Below are positions 23,401 through 36,100 of a DNA stretch of 64,000 bases, in pieces; position 1 is the first letter of the stretch, and every line of letters starts with the position of its first letter. A model generated the notes under the pieces. That model ran no database searches, was not told the DNA's origin, and worked only from the letters and a program-made list of their open reading frames with translations. This DNA is from Oscheius dolichura. Taxonomy: Eukaryota; Nematoda; Chromadorea; Rhabditida; Rhabditidae. Where the stretch lies: positions 7,254,001-7,318,000 of the forward strand of contig OW051497.1 of the NCBI GenBank assembly GCA_932521035.1, given 5' to 3'. Both the position numbers and the translations under genes were made by a program.

Positions 23401-26400
23401 CTTTCTCTTCTTGGAACCGCTGCAGATTGTCGGGAGTGGAGAGACTGAAAACGGCGGATAAGTGCTGTTTGAGATCTTGTGGTAGAAGTACGGCAATGAC
23501 CCGAATCTAACACACAAAATCTAAGATCGAAGGACACTACAAAAATCTGTGCAGAAGAAGACATTTAGAGAAGGAGAAATGATTAGTGCGGGGAGATGTT
23601 TAAGAGACGGTTTCACTTGTCAAATCAAGCGACAGTGGAAGATCGGTTCGCACGGGGAGGAGCACACAAAAATCGTGGTGATACGATTTAAATAAAGACA
23701 CTAAGTATAACCCCTTACAGGCTTTGACGCTTTCTTGTTGTTTACCGGTGCCGTACTCGGAGATGGCTAAAAAGATTAATGGAGAAAAGTTAGTTACCCG
23801 TCGTTGTTATTGACTACAATAGAACAAAAGATAAACTCACTCTGCGGAGAGATTGCTGGACGCATTGGAATTTCTCGTCGGCCAGTTTTCTCTTGTCCAC
23901 TCGAGTTTTTATCTCTCTGTGAACAAAGACTACTCTAGAGGAGTATATTCGTACCTCTTCGCCCCATAGATCGTTTGGAGTGCTTCACAAAGTCTTTGGC
24001 AGCTTCGAGCAATTCTTTCGAAGCATCGAGGAGAGCAGACTCCATCATGGTCACAGCTCAGGTCGAAGGAATTAGCTACTTTAAGAACAACCTAAATCGT
24101 GCGTTCATTCTGTTTTCCCAAAAATCTACCTTGACCCAGGGAAAGTTGCTGGATATGTGTTGTTCATCGTCGTCCATGGCTGCCTTAATCTGGGCAGCCT
24201 GCCCGTACCCACTCCCATGTTGTGAACTATGTTGGCTGGCAGCGTGAAGAGTCTCAGTAGGTGAAGCAAGAGGCAATTCGTCTGATGGTTTGAGGGAATC
24301 CCTTTGTCCACTTGCTGAAAAATATAATCTCACTACAGTAAGAATATGTTTAAAGCACGAAGGTGGTTAGAAGAGCGTTATAAAGGACATAGCGTGGGGA
24401 TAGGCAGCTGGTGTGTGGTCACCTTCATACGGGAATAACTCGCCCGTGGGCAAGGAGGAGCTACATCTGGCGATAATAATGGCTGGTATTCCCAATTGTA
24501 AAACTTCACTCCCTTGTGTCAATTAGTAATCATTACACATAAGTTCTTACCTTCACTGTCGTGTTCCTCAAAGGTTTGAGGTTGCTTGGAAGGCTTCCTT
24601 ATCCTAAAACATTTGTTTATTAGGTCGCGTCAAAAGTCCTTTCAATGGAGTCGTAACTTTGTTATTTCTGGATCAATTTGGTTCAGTCAACGTGCGCTAG
24701 TTAGATAAACGTCTGAAGAAAATTCACGATATAAATTCAGCTTTCCAGTCGGGACCCAAAAGTTTTGGCGGCCGTTTCAAACTTTTTCAAAAACCGTTTT
24801 TTCGGGATTTCTCGTTTATTTCGCATTTTCATGGGTAACTTTGTTCTTAGCAAAAATCGAGCTTGACGAGATACGTCTACTATACTTGAAGTTTTTGAAA
24901 TTGGTTGAAAGGTAAAAGAGCTAGACCGCTTCAAAAATGACATAGTTAAGGAAAATTTGTTTTGGGTAATTTGTACTATAAAAGTGGGAATATCGGAAAA
25001 CTGACTTTGTAATCGTAATTGTAATTTTTTTCCTGACATTTTGACTACCCGTATATCTATGTAGCCCGCGATCCTGAAAAGTTACGCATTCTCGCCGACC
25101 GCCAAAACTTTTGGGTCCCGTCTGGAAAGCTGAATTTATATCGTGAATTTTCTTCAGACGTTTATCTAACTAGCGCACGTTGACTGAACCAAATTGATCC
25201 AGAAATAACAAAGTTACGACTCCAGTGAAAGGACTTTTGACGCGATCTAATAAAATAACGCTTAGTTCTTCAAGACCTGAGAGATCTTCTCTTATGGCTA
25301 CTCTCCAGAGAAGGCTGAGCTCCCATTGGTGTTCCCCTTTTCAGCAGTCGCTGCCGTCCAGTGGTGATCTTCTTCCCTAAAAAGGATCAACTTTGTTCAC
25401 ATAACTTCACGACATCAATAGAAAACCACACAGTAGAAGTCTAGCACTCGAAAATAAAGTATTATTTCAAACCTTTCAACGCAGACTCACTGAACCTCAC
25501 GCCTGTTTCTGTAAAAGCTACAAGTATTAGGATAAGGGGAGCCTACGCAATCCAGCCTGGTTCAAAAACAAACGAGCGGGCAAAAAAGCAAAAAAAAAAC
25601 ATGCACAAAACGGGGCAAAAATAGCTGGTCTCTTTCTATTTCCTTGTTTTCTTTTGAGGCGGATGAATAAGAAGAAAGATTTGGAGGAAGTCAACTTGTG
25701 CCTACCTGCATTCTCCGGAACATATGTAGCACTTTTAGTGGAGCCATGTCCAGAGCCCGAATGGTCATCGTGTGTCGACTGCCGGGACAAGAGACGCACA
25801 CTCAGCGAAGGCGGACGAACTGTCAAAGCAAAACATGCAAAGGTAAAACAGTTTCAACCAATTTTGTGGTAAAATTTGGTCGAAGGGTGATTAATGGTTA
25901 GGCAAAAAACACATGCGGTTAACTTCAAAAACGTGTTAGATAATCTGACAAGACTGCCGCGAGAAAGAGCGAAGGACTTACCGCTGCCTCTTTTCTCTAT
26001 TACGATCTCGTCATTGATGGCATCTTTGGATCCTCGCGGAGAGTCGCCTTCTGCGGTAGAGAGACTGATTCTTCTTTCTTTGTCACCCACTAAAAGTATT
26101 GTATTGCAAAAGACCCCTCATCTCTTACAGTGCAAGTTTGTTTCTGCTATACTGTTAATTGAGCCTTGGTTGTTAAAGGTATTCGAGAGGATAGACCATC
26201 TTCTGTGGGATAACAACTTCTCCCAGCCCGAACTAGCAGTAGCCTAGAACAGAATGAAAGCGAATAAGGGAGAATGTACCTTCGCTGGTTGCTTATTCCT
26301 CGGAATGGTTCGAAAAGTTTCCCGGAGAAAGGAAGTAATTTCCTGAAGAAGTAGTACAGCAATCATTTGAAGAGCAGGTGGGCAGTGTGTCCCCGTAGAC

Positions 26401-29400
26401 GTGTTTACTAGGCCATCATCAAAGAAGTCTTCCATAGAGTCCAACATCTTCAACTCCTTCTTGTCTCTAGTGTCTTGATACTCAATCTGTTGTGTCAGTT
26501 GCTCTCCAATCTGCCAAATGAATTTGTAGGTAGAAACAAGAACAACTTACGTAGAATGCCCACTGGTAGAATAGCCTTCCTGCCGACCTTTGTAAAGAGT
26601 GCATTTTCCTCGTCCCAGATGGTGTTCCCCTGTTAGCGAGAGGACCTCCGAGGGATGATAGTGTCCGATGGTGGCTGTTTCTAATCCACTCGGGCCATTG
26701 GCCTCTATTGCACCGGGACACGAAATGACAGCATTCCATTAAAAGAGCAGCTCTTGCAAGAACGGGAGCTTTCTGCAAAATACACGGTTAGGCCCAGGAG
26801 AGGTCGTACCAGATGTAATAAAGCTGCAATCAGAGGAGGATCGGGAAATGTTCCTGGTCTGGCAGTTTCCAAAAGGAAGGCAAACCGTCGTGTCCCATCA
26901 AACATCCCTTTGACAGTAAGCATTTGAGGACTCGGAATATTGATATTCCACAGGCGAAGATTCCCGCGAGCTGTAATGTTTATATTAACTTGTTTCTAAT
27001 ACTACGACACCATCTACGGACGACTTTTCTGCTTTTCTGATCAAAGAATCACGTGACACCCGTTTTACAGTAATGGCTTCTGATTCCTAAGAAACAAATA
27101 AGCCTAATACAAGTGCACAACAAACACTGCCGTCCTCTGCTGCTTCGGAGTCGGAATACTCATCATCGGCGTTTTCTGTGCGTACATTTTTGAGCAAGTT
27201 GAAGGCTGAAAACACCACAACGTAAGCAAGCCAGTGAATTCGTGTGAACTACGTGAAGCAAATAAATAAAACGTCTACTTGTGACTGCTATGTGTATGGG
27301 AAAGAGGAGAAATATGTACCGAAATGTAGCTTTGGGGCGCTTTTCTTTTTCAACGTCTGTGAAGAGGTCAACGGGGTCATCCCTTCGTCCATAGAAGATA
27401 CTGTCCTTGGGGTGGACGGAGAGGAATCCGCGTCTGATTCATCCCCCTGCATACCACTCTGGAATGGTTCTTTTATCGTTGTCGGAATTGAATTTCACCC
27501 TCTCCTTTTTCTTGAACAACCCCCTCCTCAAAGAGGCTTCTCCCCTTATACTTGGCGGGCCAAGGCTGCTCGGACTATTCTTTCCGCTTCCGTTTTCCTT
27601 CCTACTCATCTCGCCACTGAAAACAAGAAATTCATTTCAAATAGACTCGAGCAGCATATTAGTTCCCGGGTTTGTAGAAAATATTAGCATGCAACTAAGG
27701 GTAAGGATAGAATGTGTTTGTGACGCCTACTCTAGTGAGAGTGAAATGTGTGGAGGAGGGCGTATAGGTCGCTGTGGTACGATGATTGTAATGCTAAAAT
27801 ACACATGCACAACGAGAATCTTAACACGCATAAAAGTAGAAATCTCAGGTGCATTTTGTCAAACGGGATCTACTGCAATTAGACTAACCTTTCCACTTCG
27901 TTTTTGGGTGTTTTGTCTATTGCATCAATCAGCGCGCTCAATCCGACTCGTCTGAACGGGTTGCCGTGATGTTCTTGGACGAAGTTAACCAGCATCCGTA
28001 CATCATGTAACAGACTCTGAAAAGAAGTATTGCAGAGAGAAGAAATATGATAAGTACCATATTCTCCGGCTGTTCTAATTGCTCAGATATTGTGGACAAC
28101 TTGGATGAAAACGTTTTGAACGTGGCTGCCAGTATTCGACCTTCAATTCCTTTCTCTCTTTCGTTGAAGCGATTTCTATATGATGGTATATCAGATAATC
28201 TTCTACCGTCTATAAAACATGTATGATTAGGCAAATAAAAAGGTTACCGGGATATTCAGAACGACAAAAGGCGGTTATGGAATGTAGTAGATCCAGCACC
28301 TGTTGGCAACCATTCTCTTCCACATATTCGTCAAGAATCTTCCGAAACTTGTCCTCTTGTATTTTCTCCAGATTGGCCAGTACAGTTTTAGCCTTTACTC
28401 GTAGGAAATCTCCTTGTTGGCCTTTGACGCCCTCATTACAGCCATGTGGACAGCCTAGTGATAAGTATATCCTGTAATTAATAACCTGTTTGGATGAAAT
28501 ATACCGCTTTACCGAAAAACCATCAAGGTTAGTTGGGTAAAAAATAACTCCGACTGGTCTCCTGGAGTCCGTAGAAGCGTGTCGGCAATATTTAAAGCTA
28601 ATTCGCATAACCTAACAGCGGAGCACCTCTCCATTACCTGAGAAGTAGAATTTTTAGAATATTCTGAGAGTCTCACCTGATTTATTGTTTGAACTATGAC
28701 AGTGAGACTGACAGTACCGTTTTTATCGATAAAATTAGAACTTCCTAGAGCTTCTGGATAGTATTGAGCAATTTTAACACCCGGCTTTTTCTCCTTTTCA
28801 GTTGATTTTGCACTAATATTACTAATCGACCCGCTATCTTCCCGTATTGAAAGCACCTCCATAGAGTTTGAAAGAGAAGGATCACTCCTAAATCATTTCG
28901 CTCTCTACAGTAGCCAGTATTCTTACCTGTTCCTATCCCTTTTCATCGCCATGTTCAGACTACACCGTCGTATTTCTCTCGAAGTTCTGTGTGGCGTCAA
29001 AACATTGTCTGTTGATTTCCTTCGACCATCATTAAACGCAACATGCAGACGTGTCCTATCCTCTACTTCCAGCTTGTTCTTATCCTTTTTCAGCTGCAGA
29101 TCTTCCCAGGTTGGGTTCTGATATTCCATGTCTATCTGAAGTCTCCTTTTAGTTAGTAAAAATAGATTAAATCTACCGATATTTCTGGCTTCTTCTCTCC
29201 CATCGGAAGAGAGTTGCTCCGTTGTCTTCTCCCCTGGTTCGTACTTACGTAAGCCTTGAATCAAACCTTGTTAGTGTCCTCCAAATTAAGTACCTGTATG
29301 TCTTCCAATCTATTTAATAGGTATTTCATGGCCCAGTATACACCCTGTTCCTGCCAATGGATAATCAGCAGCGCCCTAATTACCGCAACATCCAGAAAGG

Positions 29401-32400
29401 ACGCAATTGTTGGATTTGGGGCTCCTAGCTCTTCTAGCTCATTATCCGTACTCAACCCGTCGCAACTCCTTTGAGCTGAAAAAAATCATTAAATAGGGTT
29501 CGAGGGATGGCTCCTACATCCATCCAGAGATTTCTCCACTTTGTGCACAGGTATTGACGGGACCGAAGTGCGTGGAGGCGGTTGTGGGGAAGACGGAAAG
29601 GCCGGAATGACTGTGAGTTGACTACAACTGGACATGGAATCCTCCTTAGTAGACGCTCTTGTTAAGACAAATGGAGGCGCCTCCTTCGGTTTTATAGAAG
29701 GCCCTCCGTTTGAAGAACATTCACACACCGAGGTGATAGGTTTATCTCGAGGAACCACCTTTCCACAAGTGTCACAGAACCCCTTGAAATGGCCATAATC
29801 TCATTGCCAAATGAAGTGCGAACCTCATCCCCCGAATAGTTGGATTCAATTGAAATCCCACTGCAAATATCGTTTAACTGAACGAGAGGCGCATCGTCAG
29901 TCATAAAGATTCCGGACATCGAATTGCCCTCCACAAAGCGCATTGCCGATTCCACTTCCTCTAGTAGTCGCAGCGATGTCTCCGAGGCTGGAAAAATAAG
30001 ATTGTCTTGAATATCTAATGAGATTACTACTTGGGGAGACATCAAAAGCATTCTGTGTATTGCTTTTTGCCATCTTTGCTCGAATGTCCATTGACAATCC
30101 ACTGGCTTTATACTCGCTCACACTTCGGACAATAGACGTGACTGGCAGAGGCGGCCCAACGTCGATCAAAAGACCCGTTGGTTTTTGGGGTTGTGTTTCT
30201 GAAGATGAGTCTCTCGAGGCATAGTTTAAGAAAAGCTCACGTGTACTCTCAGCCTTTGCAGCGGCTTCAAGCTTTTGCTGTTCTCGCCTCCTCTTCTCGC
30301 TAAGTACCCTTTTGTCCGTCCTGGGTGGCTTGGGCGGTGGTACAATTGAAGGTCTCCGCGGTTTTTCCTCCTCTCCTAGGTAGATCCCCTGATTGGGTAA
30401 AGTGGTTGAGGTAGCTTGTTTTTTAACGAAAGTTATTTGAGGTAGTTCGTCTTTGCGTTGTTTTACCGGTGCGGAAAAACAATAGACATCTGGCTGACGG
30501 AACTGAAACGATGTCTTCTTTGAGCGAGTTATGAACATTAAATTCACCTGCCAAACGGCTTGCCACAGCTTTAGCCCACTTTCCAGTCTGATATTTGAGG
30601 TTATGTCCTCTTCTGTGATTACATCAGCCAAGGGGCATATCAAATAGACGAAAATTTGAATAGAAGCTAGGGAAAAGAGACCTTGACTCCGCTGACTTTG
30701 AGGGAACTCTTCCTAAATGACCATAAAACTTCTTATTTTTCATCAAATCCTTGTTTACCTTATTTGTCGCGGTCTCAGCACATTCGGCAGCAGCATCAAA
30801 CAACATCCAGTGAAGAATATATAAGACTTTTTGAAGTGACGGTGAAAGACCTTTTTGTTCAGCAGAGGATTCCAATAACGACCCACAACACTGAAACCAT
30901 TTTGTTTTTTGGAGTTATCTCAGGATGAATCACTTGTATGACATGAGGTAGAGCAGCTCTGATTAATTTCCAACGACTAATACTGTTTAAAGCATCTGAA
31001 AGGGAAGGTGACAGCCCGTGAAGTATATTTTGCACGACGACCCGTTCAAACGTCTGAAATTACGAGTTTTAATTAAAATAACACCGCTTTCCGCTATCCC
31101 TGTTCCACTGTGTGGATGTGTGTGGTTGGTTTCAATTTTCAACACTTGACCTCCCAATATTGCATGTATTGTGTGTGTTTAGTGAAGCCTAGAAGAACAG
31201 ACTCGAAAGTGATGTCTGGAGAGAATATTCTCAAATATCACACCCTCGATATTTTGTTCCTTTCTGATCCTTCTGACTTTTCTCCCTGGTGAAATAGATA
31301 CGCGCTAAAACTGGGGGATTCGAGGGAGGCTGGCCCTCCATAACAATACATCTGGGAATACAATATGTGGGAGTCCAGATGAGGCATACAAAAACTCATA
31401 TTTGTGGGGGCCTAAAGGCTGGATGTGTTCCTGTTTTGTGCTCGCTTTAACGAGATGGCTTTCTGCTTAGTTTACATGATCATTGGACAATGTACTTGAC
31501 AAGTCCTGCAAGTGATGGGCCTGCTTCAGTCAGGTCTCATTAAGTGGCTACATCGGATGCGTAGGGGAATAATTTATCGAAGAAAGGTGTCTTAAAAGAC
31601 TTCTAAAGTACAGAAAGTGATCTTCCCTCGCTGTTCCTCATTTAAAACCACGTTTAAATGAGAAATATTCGAACCGCATATTACTATTCTGTTGAGGCTT
31701 TTCCCGCCCAAACAAAATTTGCCCCAGAGCTATTCCATAAAGCGAGAAGTTTGGGGATAACCTTGTTTGCAAGTGCAGATCACGGAGGCCGAACATTCAA
31801 ATGGAGTTGCATGGTTAAGCAATACTCGTCAACGAAGGTGACATCGAAAAAAACTAGAAGCAAAATAATATGAACAATCAGAGGCAACAGTTCTGATAAA
31901 TTTCCTCTACTTATTTCTGACAAGAGGCTGACATTTTGTTCGGGTGTATTTTGATTCTTCTCCGGAGAGGTCTCGAGAGAGTTTTTACGTAATCTAGCAA
32001 ATTTAGAACTTTTCCTTTAGTCACTAGAGAGAACCACATTCACTTGACGTGCGTGTCATTTCTCTCCACAACGCCGGATTTCCGTCGTCGTGGACAAGAG
32101 GACACTTGGTCTGGATCGGGCTCTTTTTTCGTGTCCTTAATCGTTTGTGAATTGCTTCTGTTTAGAGTCTGCGTAACATAGTGTTTTTTGGTTTTCGTTT
32201 CGTTTTCACACACAGTGAATAGATGAAAAATAAGGAAGACGGAACGAGGGAATGAAGAAGAAACAGAGCAGTAAACACTTACCACGCAAGAAGCTTCGTG
32301 TAGTTTTCCGATTTTAGCTCCAAGAAAGGGACTAAAGATGATTATTTTGTCAGCGGCTTCTTTTCTTACTTTGTTTGTCTCCAGAGAAAAGTCTGGATGG

Positions 32401-33186
32401 GCAGAGGAACAGCATCGCAGTCGGCCTCCTCGTCCTCCTCCACCCTACAATCATCATATCAGGAATTCGAAGTGAGAACAGATGCTTGTTCGGATCTTTG
32501 GCCCTTCTCAAAAACTCTTTCAACGACCCCCCTCCGGCCCTAGTGTTAGCCCAATTGACTTGGCGTTTTTTTGTGTCCGGTTCCACACTCTCCTCTGGTT
32601 CTATCTCGGCCAATTATAAAAGGCGCAAAGCTGCCCAGAAGTTTAGGATTTGCAAGTCAAGACTTTGTTGCCGTAGGGAAGAACGCGTAGAGGCGTGAAT
32701 CGCTTCGCCCTTTTTACACAAACTGCTCCTATATGCCTCCAGGGAGTATTTCGTTCCCGTCAACATCTTCATACATGTGCTCATAGACTGGAGGCCAAAA
32801 TACGCATAATACAAAATAAGCTGTTTCTTCATTTTTTTTCGACTCTCGCGGCAGTTACCACCGCGGTCACCACTAGCAGCACTAGAGCCACACGCACAAA
32901 AACTTTAATGGGAAATTAGTACGAGGCATCTCTTTCTTTAATTTGGGCAATTACTGGCACAATATAGACGCGGAGAGGACACTCTCTCGTAGAATACTCG
33001 GGTACTTCTGAGAAAAACGAGGGGCGAGCTATCCTAAGATCTTCTATGCGGAGAATCTTTCAGAACCACCGTGGGAGAAGATGAAAAACGCTTAGGGCAA
33101 AGTGAAATAGACACAAGTGTAACTGGAAATTGATGCACTTACCATTTGGAGCTCTTGAGCGAGGAGGCAGCCGTGCTGAGCGGCAT
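17425..33186 (-). CDS. unc-80: UNC-80, NALCN sodium-leak channel complex subunit
   Basis: A very large HEAT-like scaffold that, with UNC-79, stabilises and localises the neuronal NALCN leak channel. The gene is complete by my reading, with many exons and mostly 35-50 nt introns. N-terminal exons: 33143-33186 (MPLSTAASSLKSSK), 32370-32444 (VPLPIQTFLWRQT), 32283-32331 (IGKLHEASCV), 30934-31053 (FERVVVQNILHGLSPSL), then from 30890 (LYILHWMLFDAAAEC). Other stretches matching recalled UNC80 sequence: LLETARPGTFPDPPLIAALL (about 26850), RCNRGQWPEWI (about 26690), FLRETFRTIPR (about 26310), MEDGAQQTFKV (about 22780), FFRHFLEKLTNRDRQ (about 22040), LHRKPFLLQM (about 20300), DILGLVPYDKPLKALDLCY (about 20090). 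The C-terminus has a 28-nt intron at 17773-17800, then a basic Ser/Arg tail and a DDDDD run before the TAG at 17425-17427. Middle exon edges were not all fixed. A 1.2 kb intron follows exon 3. Confidence 0.93.
24616..25254. mobile_element. Foldback/MITE-like element in a unc-80 intron
   Basis: Two inverted arms of about 159 bases, 24616-24774 and 25096-25254, nearly perfect by eye (a few differences such as CCTTTCAATGG against CCTTTCACTGG and CAGTCGGG against CAGACGGG), flank an AT-rich core of about 320 bases with no transposase. Arms start TTTATTAG. I could not define a target site duplication with confidence. Length and long inverted repeats fit a non-autonomous foldback DNA element. It lies between exons of unc-80, so it should be spliced out. 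Confidence 0.8.
31054..32282 (-). other. Long unc-80 intron 3
   Basis: Defined by the in-frame junction of the exon ending EASCV and the exon starting TFERVVV. At 1229 nt it is some 25-30 times the usual intron size here. It holds only ORFs of up to 81 codons on either strand, without support. First introns of neuronal genes often carry enhancers, but no motif was identified. Confidence 0.6.
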
Positions 33187-36100
33187 GAGGAGCAGCTGGA
33201 CAGTGCCCTGGTGCTGGTGCTGTAAGTAACGCACGTGCATAGTGCATCCCAATAACGAGATTTATCAACGAATCATCAAGTACAGTAATACAGTCAGTCC
33301 AGTGTGTGTGTGGGCGGATGGGTGGGATTCTTCACGGCACACGGTGTCGTCCCCACGCGCGCCGAGTGCTTCTTTGCCGGAGAACAACAATGAATGCGTG
33401 GGGCGGGGCGCTTAGAGCGAGGGGGACACACACATCGATCGGGCGCAAAATTAAAATATCCAAATAAAGGTCTGCGGGCCAAAGGAGAAAGGGTCCTCAA
33501 GCTGTGCTCAGTCTTTCTAATTACCTCTTCCCATGTTTGACGTCTTTTCTTGCGCGCCATCGCGCATTTTAGTGGTTGCGCCACACCGCCGCCGTCCAAT
33601 TGATACCAGCTGCTGAATATTGCAAAAGTTCTAAAATCAACATATAGCCAGAGCTTTCCGGTTCTAAAGGGTCTCTTTCTCTTCCAATGTGGATACAGTG
33701 TTCTGGCCCATCCTATCAATATGGAAATTGGGTCCGCTTAGATACAAAAGGGCTTCTGCACTCTACGGTAACCCACTACTCTTATTACTGACAGCAATTG
33801 CCCCCTTGGCACCTATCAAGAGATCCTTCAATTGGTTTCACTGGGAAGTACAGTAATGCCTCTCGTGACACCTGAAGTTTGTCTCCTAGACAAAGCTGAA
33901 GCGCGTTTGAAGGCTTAAGCTCTTTTAGCGTCAAAAACCAAGAAACAAACCCACAAGGGCTTCTTTGTATACAAATTCCCTTGCCAAGTCTCGGAGAGAA
34001 AATGTCGAAAGGGAGAGAAATTTCAGTTGGTTAGGAGGGACTGAATCGGATAGGGATTAGGAACCGAGGAGATAGGTAAACGTGGTAAAGTGTTTGCCGT
34101 TTTATTCAGGGCTAATTGTTATTCAGCTGTTCACTGTTTCACAGGGATCAACAGCTTAGAAAAGCAGTAAACTTTGTAGTTAGATACAAGTCGTACAAAA
34201 GAACTGCCCTTATTTATCATATTCGTAGATTTCAGGGGTTTTCCAGAAGGGATATTGTGCGGAAGATGTTACTAACCTTTGCGTATCTACAAAAAAAGAG
34301 AGAAGTTTCATGGGGGCGTTTATATAGTCATTTGGAAGTATAAAGAAAGAAACACCGGGCATGTTCTGGACGACGGTGGCTGTGGTATTATTCAAACGGT
34401 GGGTAGAAAGAAGGTACGAGTGCAGGAAGTAATAGAAGGAGTAGTCACCTTTGACGCCTTTGGAAGTATAGCAAACTCATAGTGTATGGAGGTTGTCGTA
34501 AAGAGAAATAGTCACGTAATAGGAGTCTCTTTGGCCATGACCGGAAAACAACATGTCACTTTAGGTAGATAGACAACTGAATAGAAACATGTAAGACAGG
34601 GAGGTATGCGAGGTTGGTCGATAAAATACAATCAAATTAAGAATTATTCCATTTCGTCGATGAATTTTTATAAAAAGATTTGTGGGTGGCGTTTAGGCGA
34701 TGAGAAAATAATTCCATTTTTTATACTATGCGAACCACTCAAATGATTTAATTATGAGAGTGAAAACAGCAATGACCTAAATATTTGCAAAAGATCATTC
34801 GATCTAGTCAGAGCTGCATTATTTACGAGAACGAAGTAGTATGTCAGTAAGCAGATCTTAGCCAAACCATAAACAACGTTCTGAACATGACAAACTCATT
34901 GTCGAAAGCAGTGTTGTTTGAGAAAAATAAACAAAATGGTAAAGAAATGGAATTCTGTAAAAGAATTCTGTAGAAGAAAAAAAAACAAAAAACGAGACAC
35001 AAAATTTCGTTTACCTAGTGGATTTGCAAACAACAAATATGTTAGCATTTTGCGTGTGTCTTCGTCTAGAGGTCATTGTGGGTCTGTCTACGACCTGCCT
35101 GTGAAAAGATCTCCAACCCTAATTTCGAAATCGCCTATATTTTCTTAAAATATTATGAAAAATACAGTTTTCTAAAACATACGATACGCATAAAGGTATT
35201 TGAAGGCAGCAAATTGTAATTTCCTATATAAAATATTTTCGCAGCTAATCGGACAAACAACAGCAATGTTTTCCTTGAGAAATAAAATATGGAAGTTTTG
35301 GACACCCCAACCGGAATCTCGTAAACATCTAATTCCTACAAATTGCAGCTAAGCAAGGTTTCAAACCTAATGCTGACGGATAAGAAGGACTCGGACTGCT
35401 CGTGAGTAGGGTTCAGGAATGTTTATAAAAGGCTCATAATGCTAATATGACGTTAATTATACTAAAGCAAACATGAAATAAGAGACGAAACGAATCATAT
35501 CCAACGCGCGGGAGAGGGGTGACTAAATTCAGCGGCCACAGAACATAAAAGTTATCAAGAACGGAAATTAAGTGGAAGAGAATCGCAACAAGGTCATTAG
35601 GAAGTTCTGGAGCTGAAACATGGCAGCGTAGTTGGTTAATGTGATATTCGGCGGCACGAATAGACCAGTGAGATTCGATTTCTCGGGAGCACAATAATAA
35701 GCGTCAATTAAACATTAGGTTGCCTACTAGAGTGAGTGTGCGTATCTGATACTTTTGTATATTCATATCCGCTCGACGAAAGTCAAAAAGGACGATGTCC
35801 TTTATAAAAATAGACAAAGGGATGCCGCCCTCCCTCTTAAATTAACTACTACGAACAAAGAATACTAGCGCCTTGCAATGGCTACTTGCAACTGCCGTGT
35901 TAATTACAAGAAAAATGAAACTTCTCCTTAGCTGGCCACGCTTCTTTGAATTAATTAATCGGGTAATTTACTCTCGTGCTAATGAAAATGTACGAGGACT
36001 TGAAAGGGTACAATACAGTTTTGGAAATAGTTTTCTATGGGATATTTGAATCAGATGCGCAGTTATTTTAGAATCATTATTAGTACGAACAGGCCAAAAT

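Noticed and set aside
27244-27955. Plus-strand ORFs of 147 and 182 codons
   Set aside because: They lie opposite unc-80 exons and introns. The minus strand reads as plausible UNC-80 sequence (RRGLFKKKERVKFNSDND) with splice sites.
32350-32613. ORF beginning MAEIEPEES as unc-80 N-terminus
   Set aside because: Its first codon is TTG, preceded directly by a stop in frame, and the conserved LPIQTFLWRQT is in a different frame. Splicing from the exon at 33143-33186 fits better.
33294-33719. 141-codon minus ORF upstream of unc-80
   Set aside because: No motif, and it is out of register with the unc-80 start at 33186. Could be 5' UTR; not supported as a gene.
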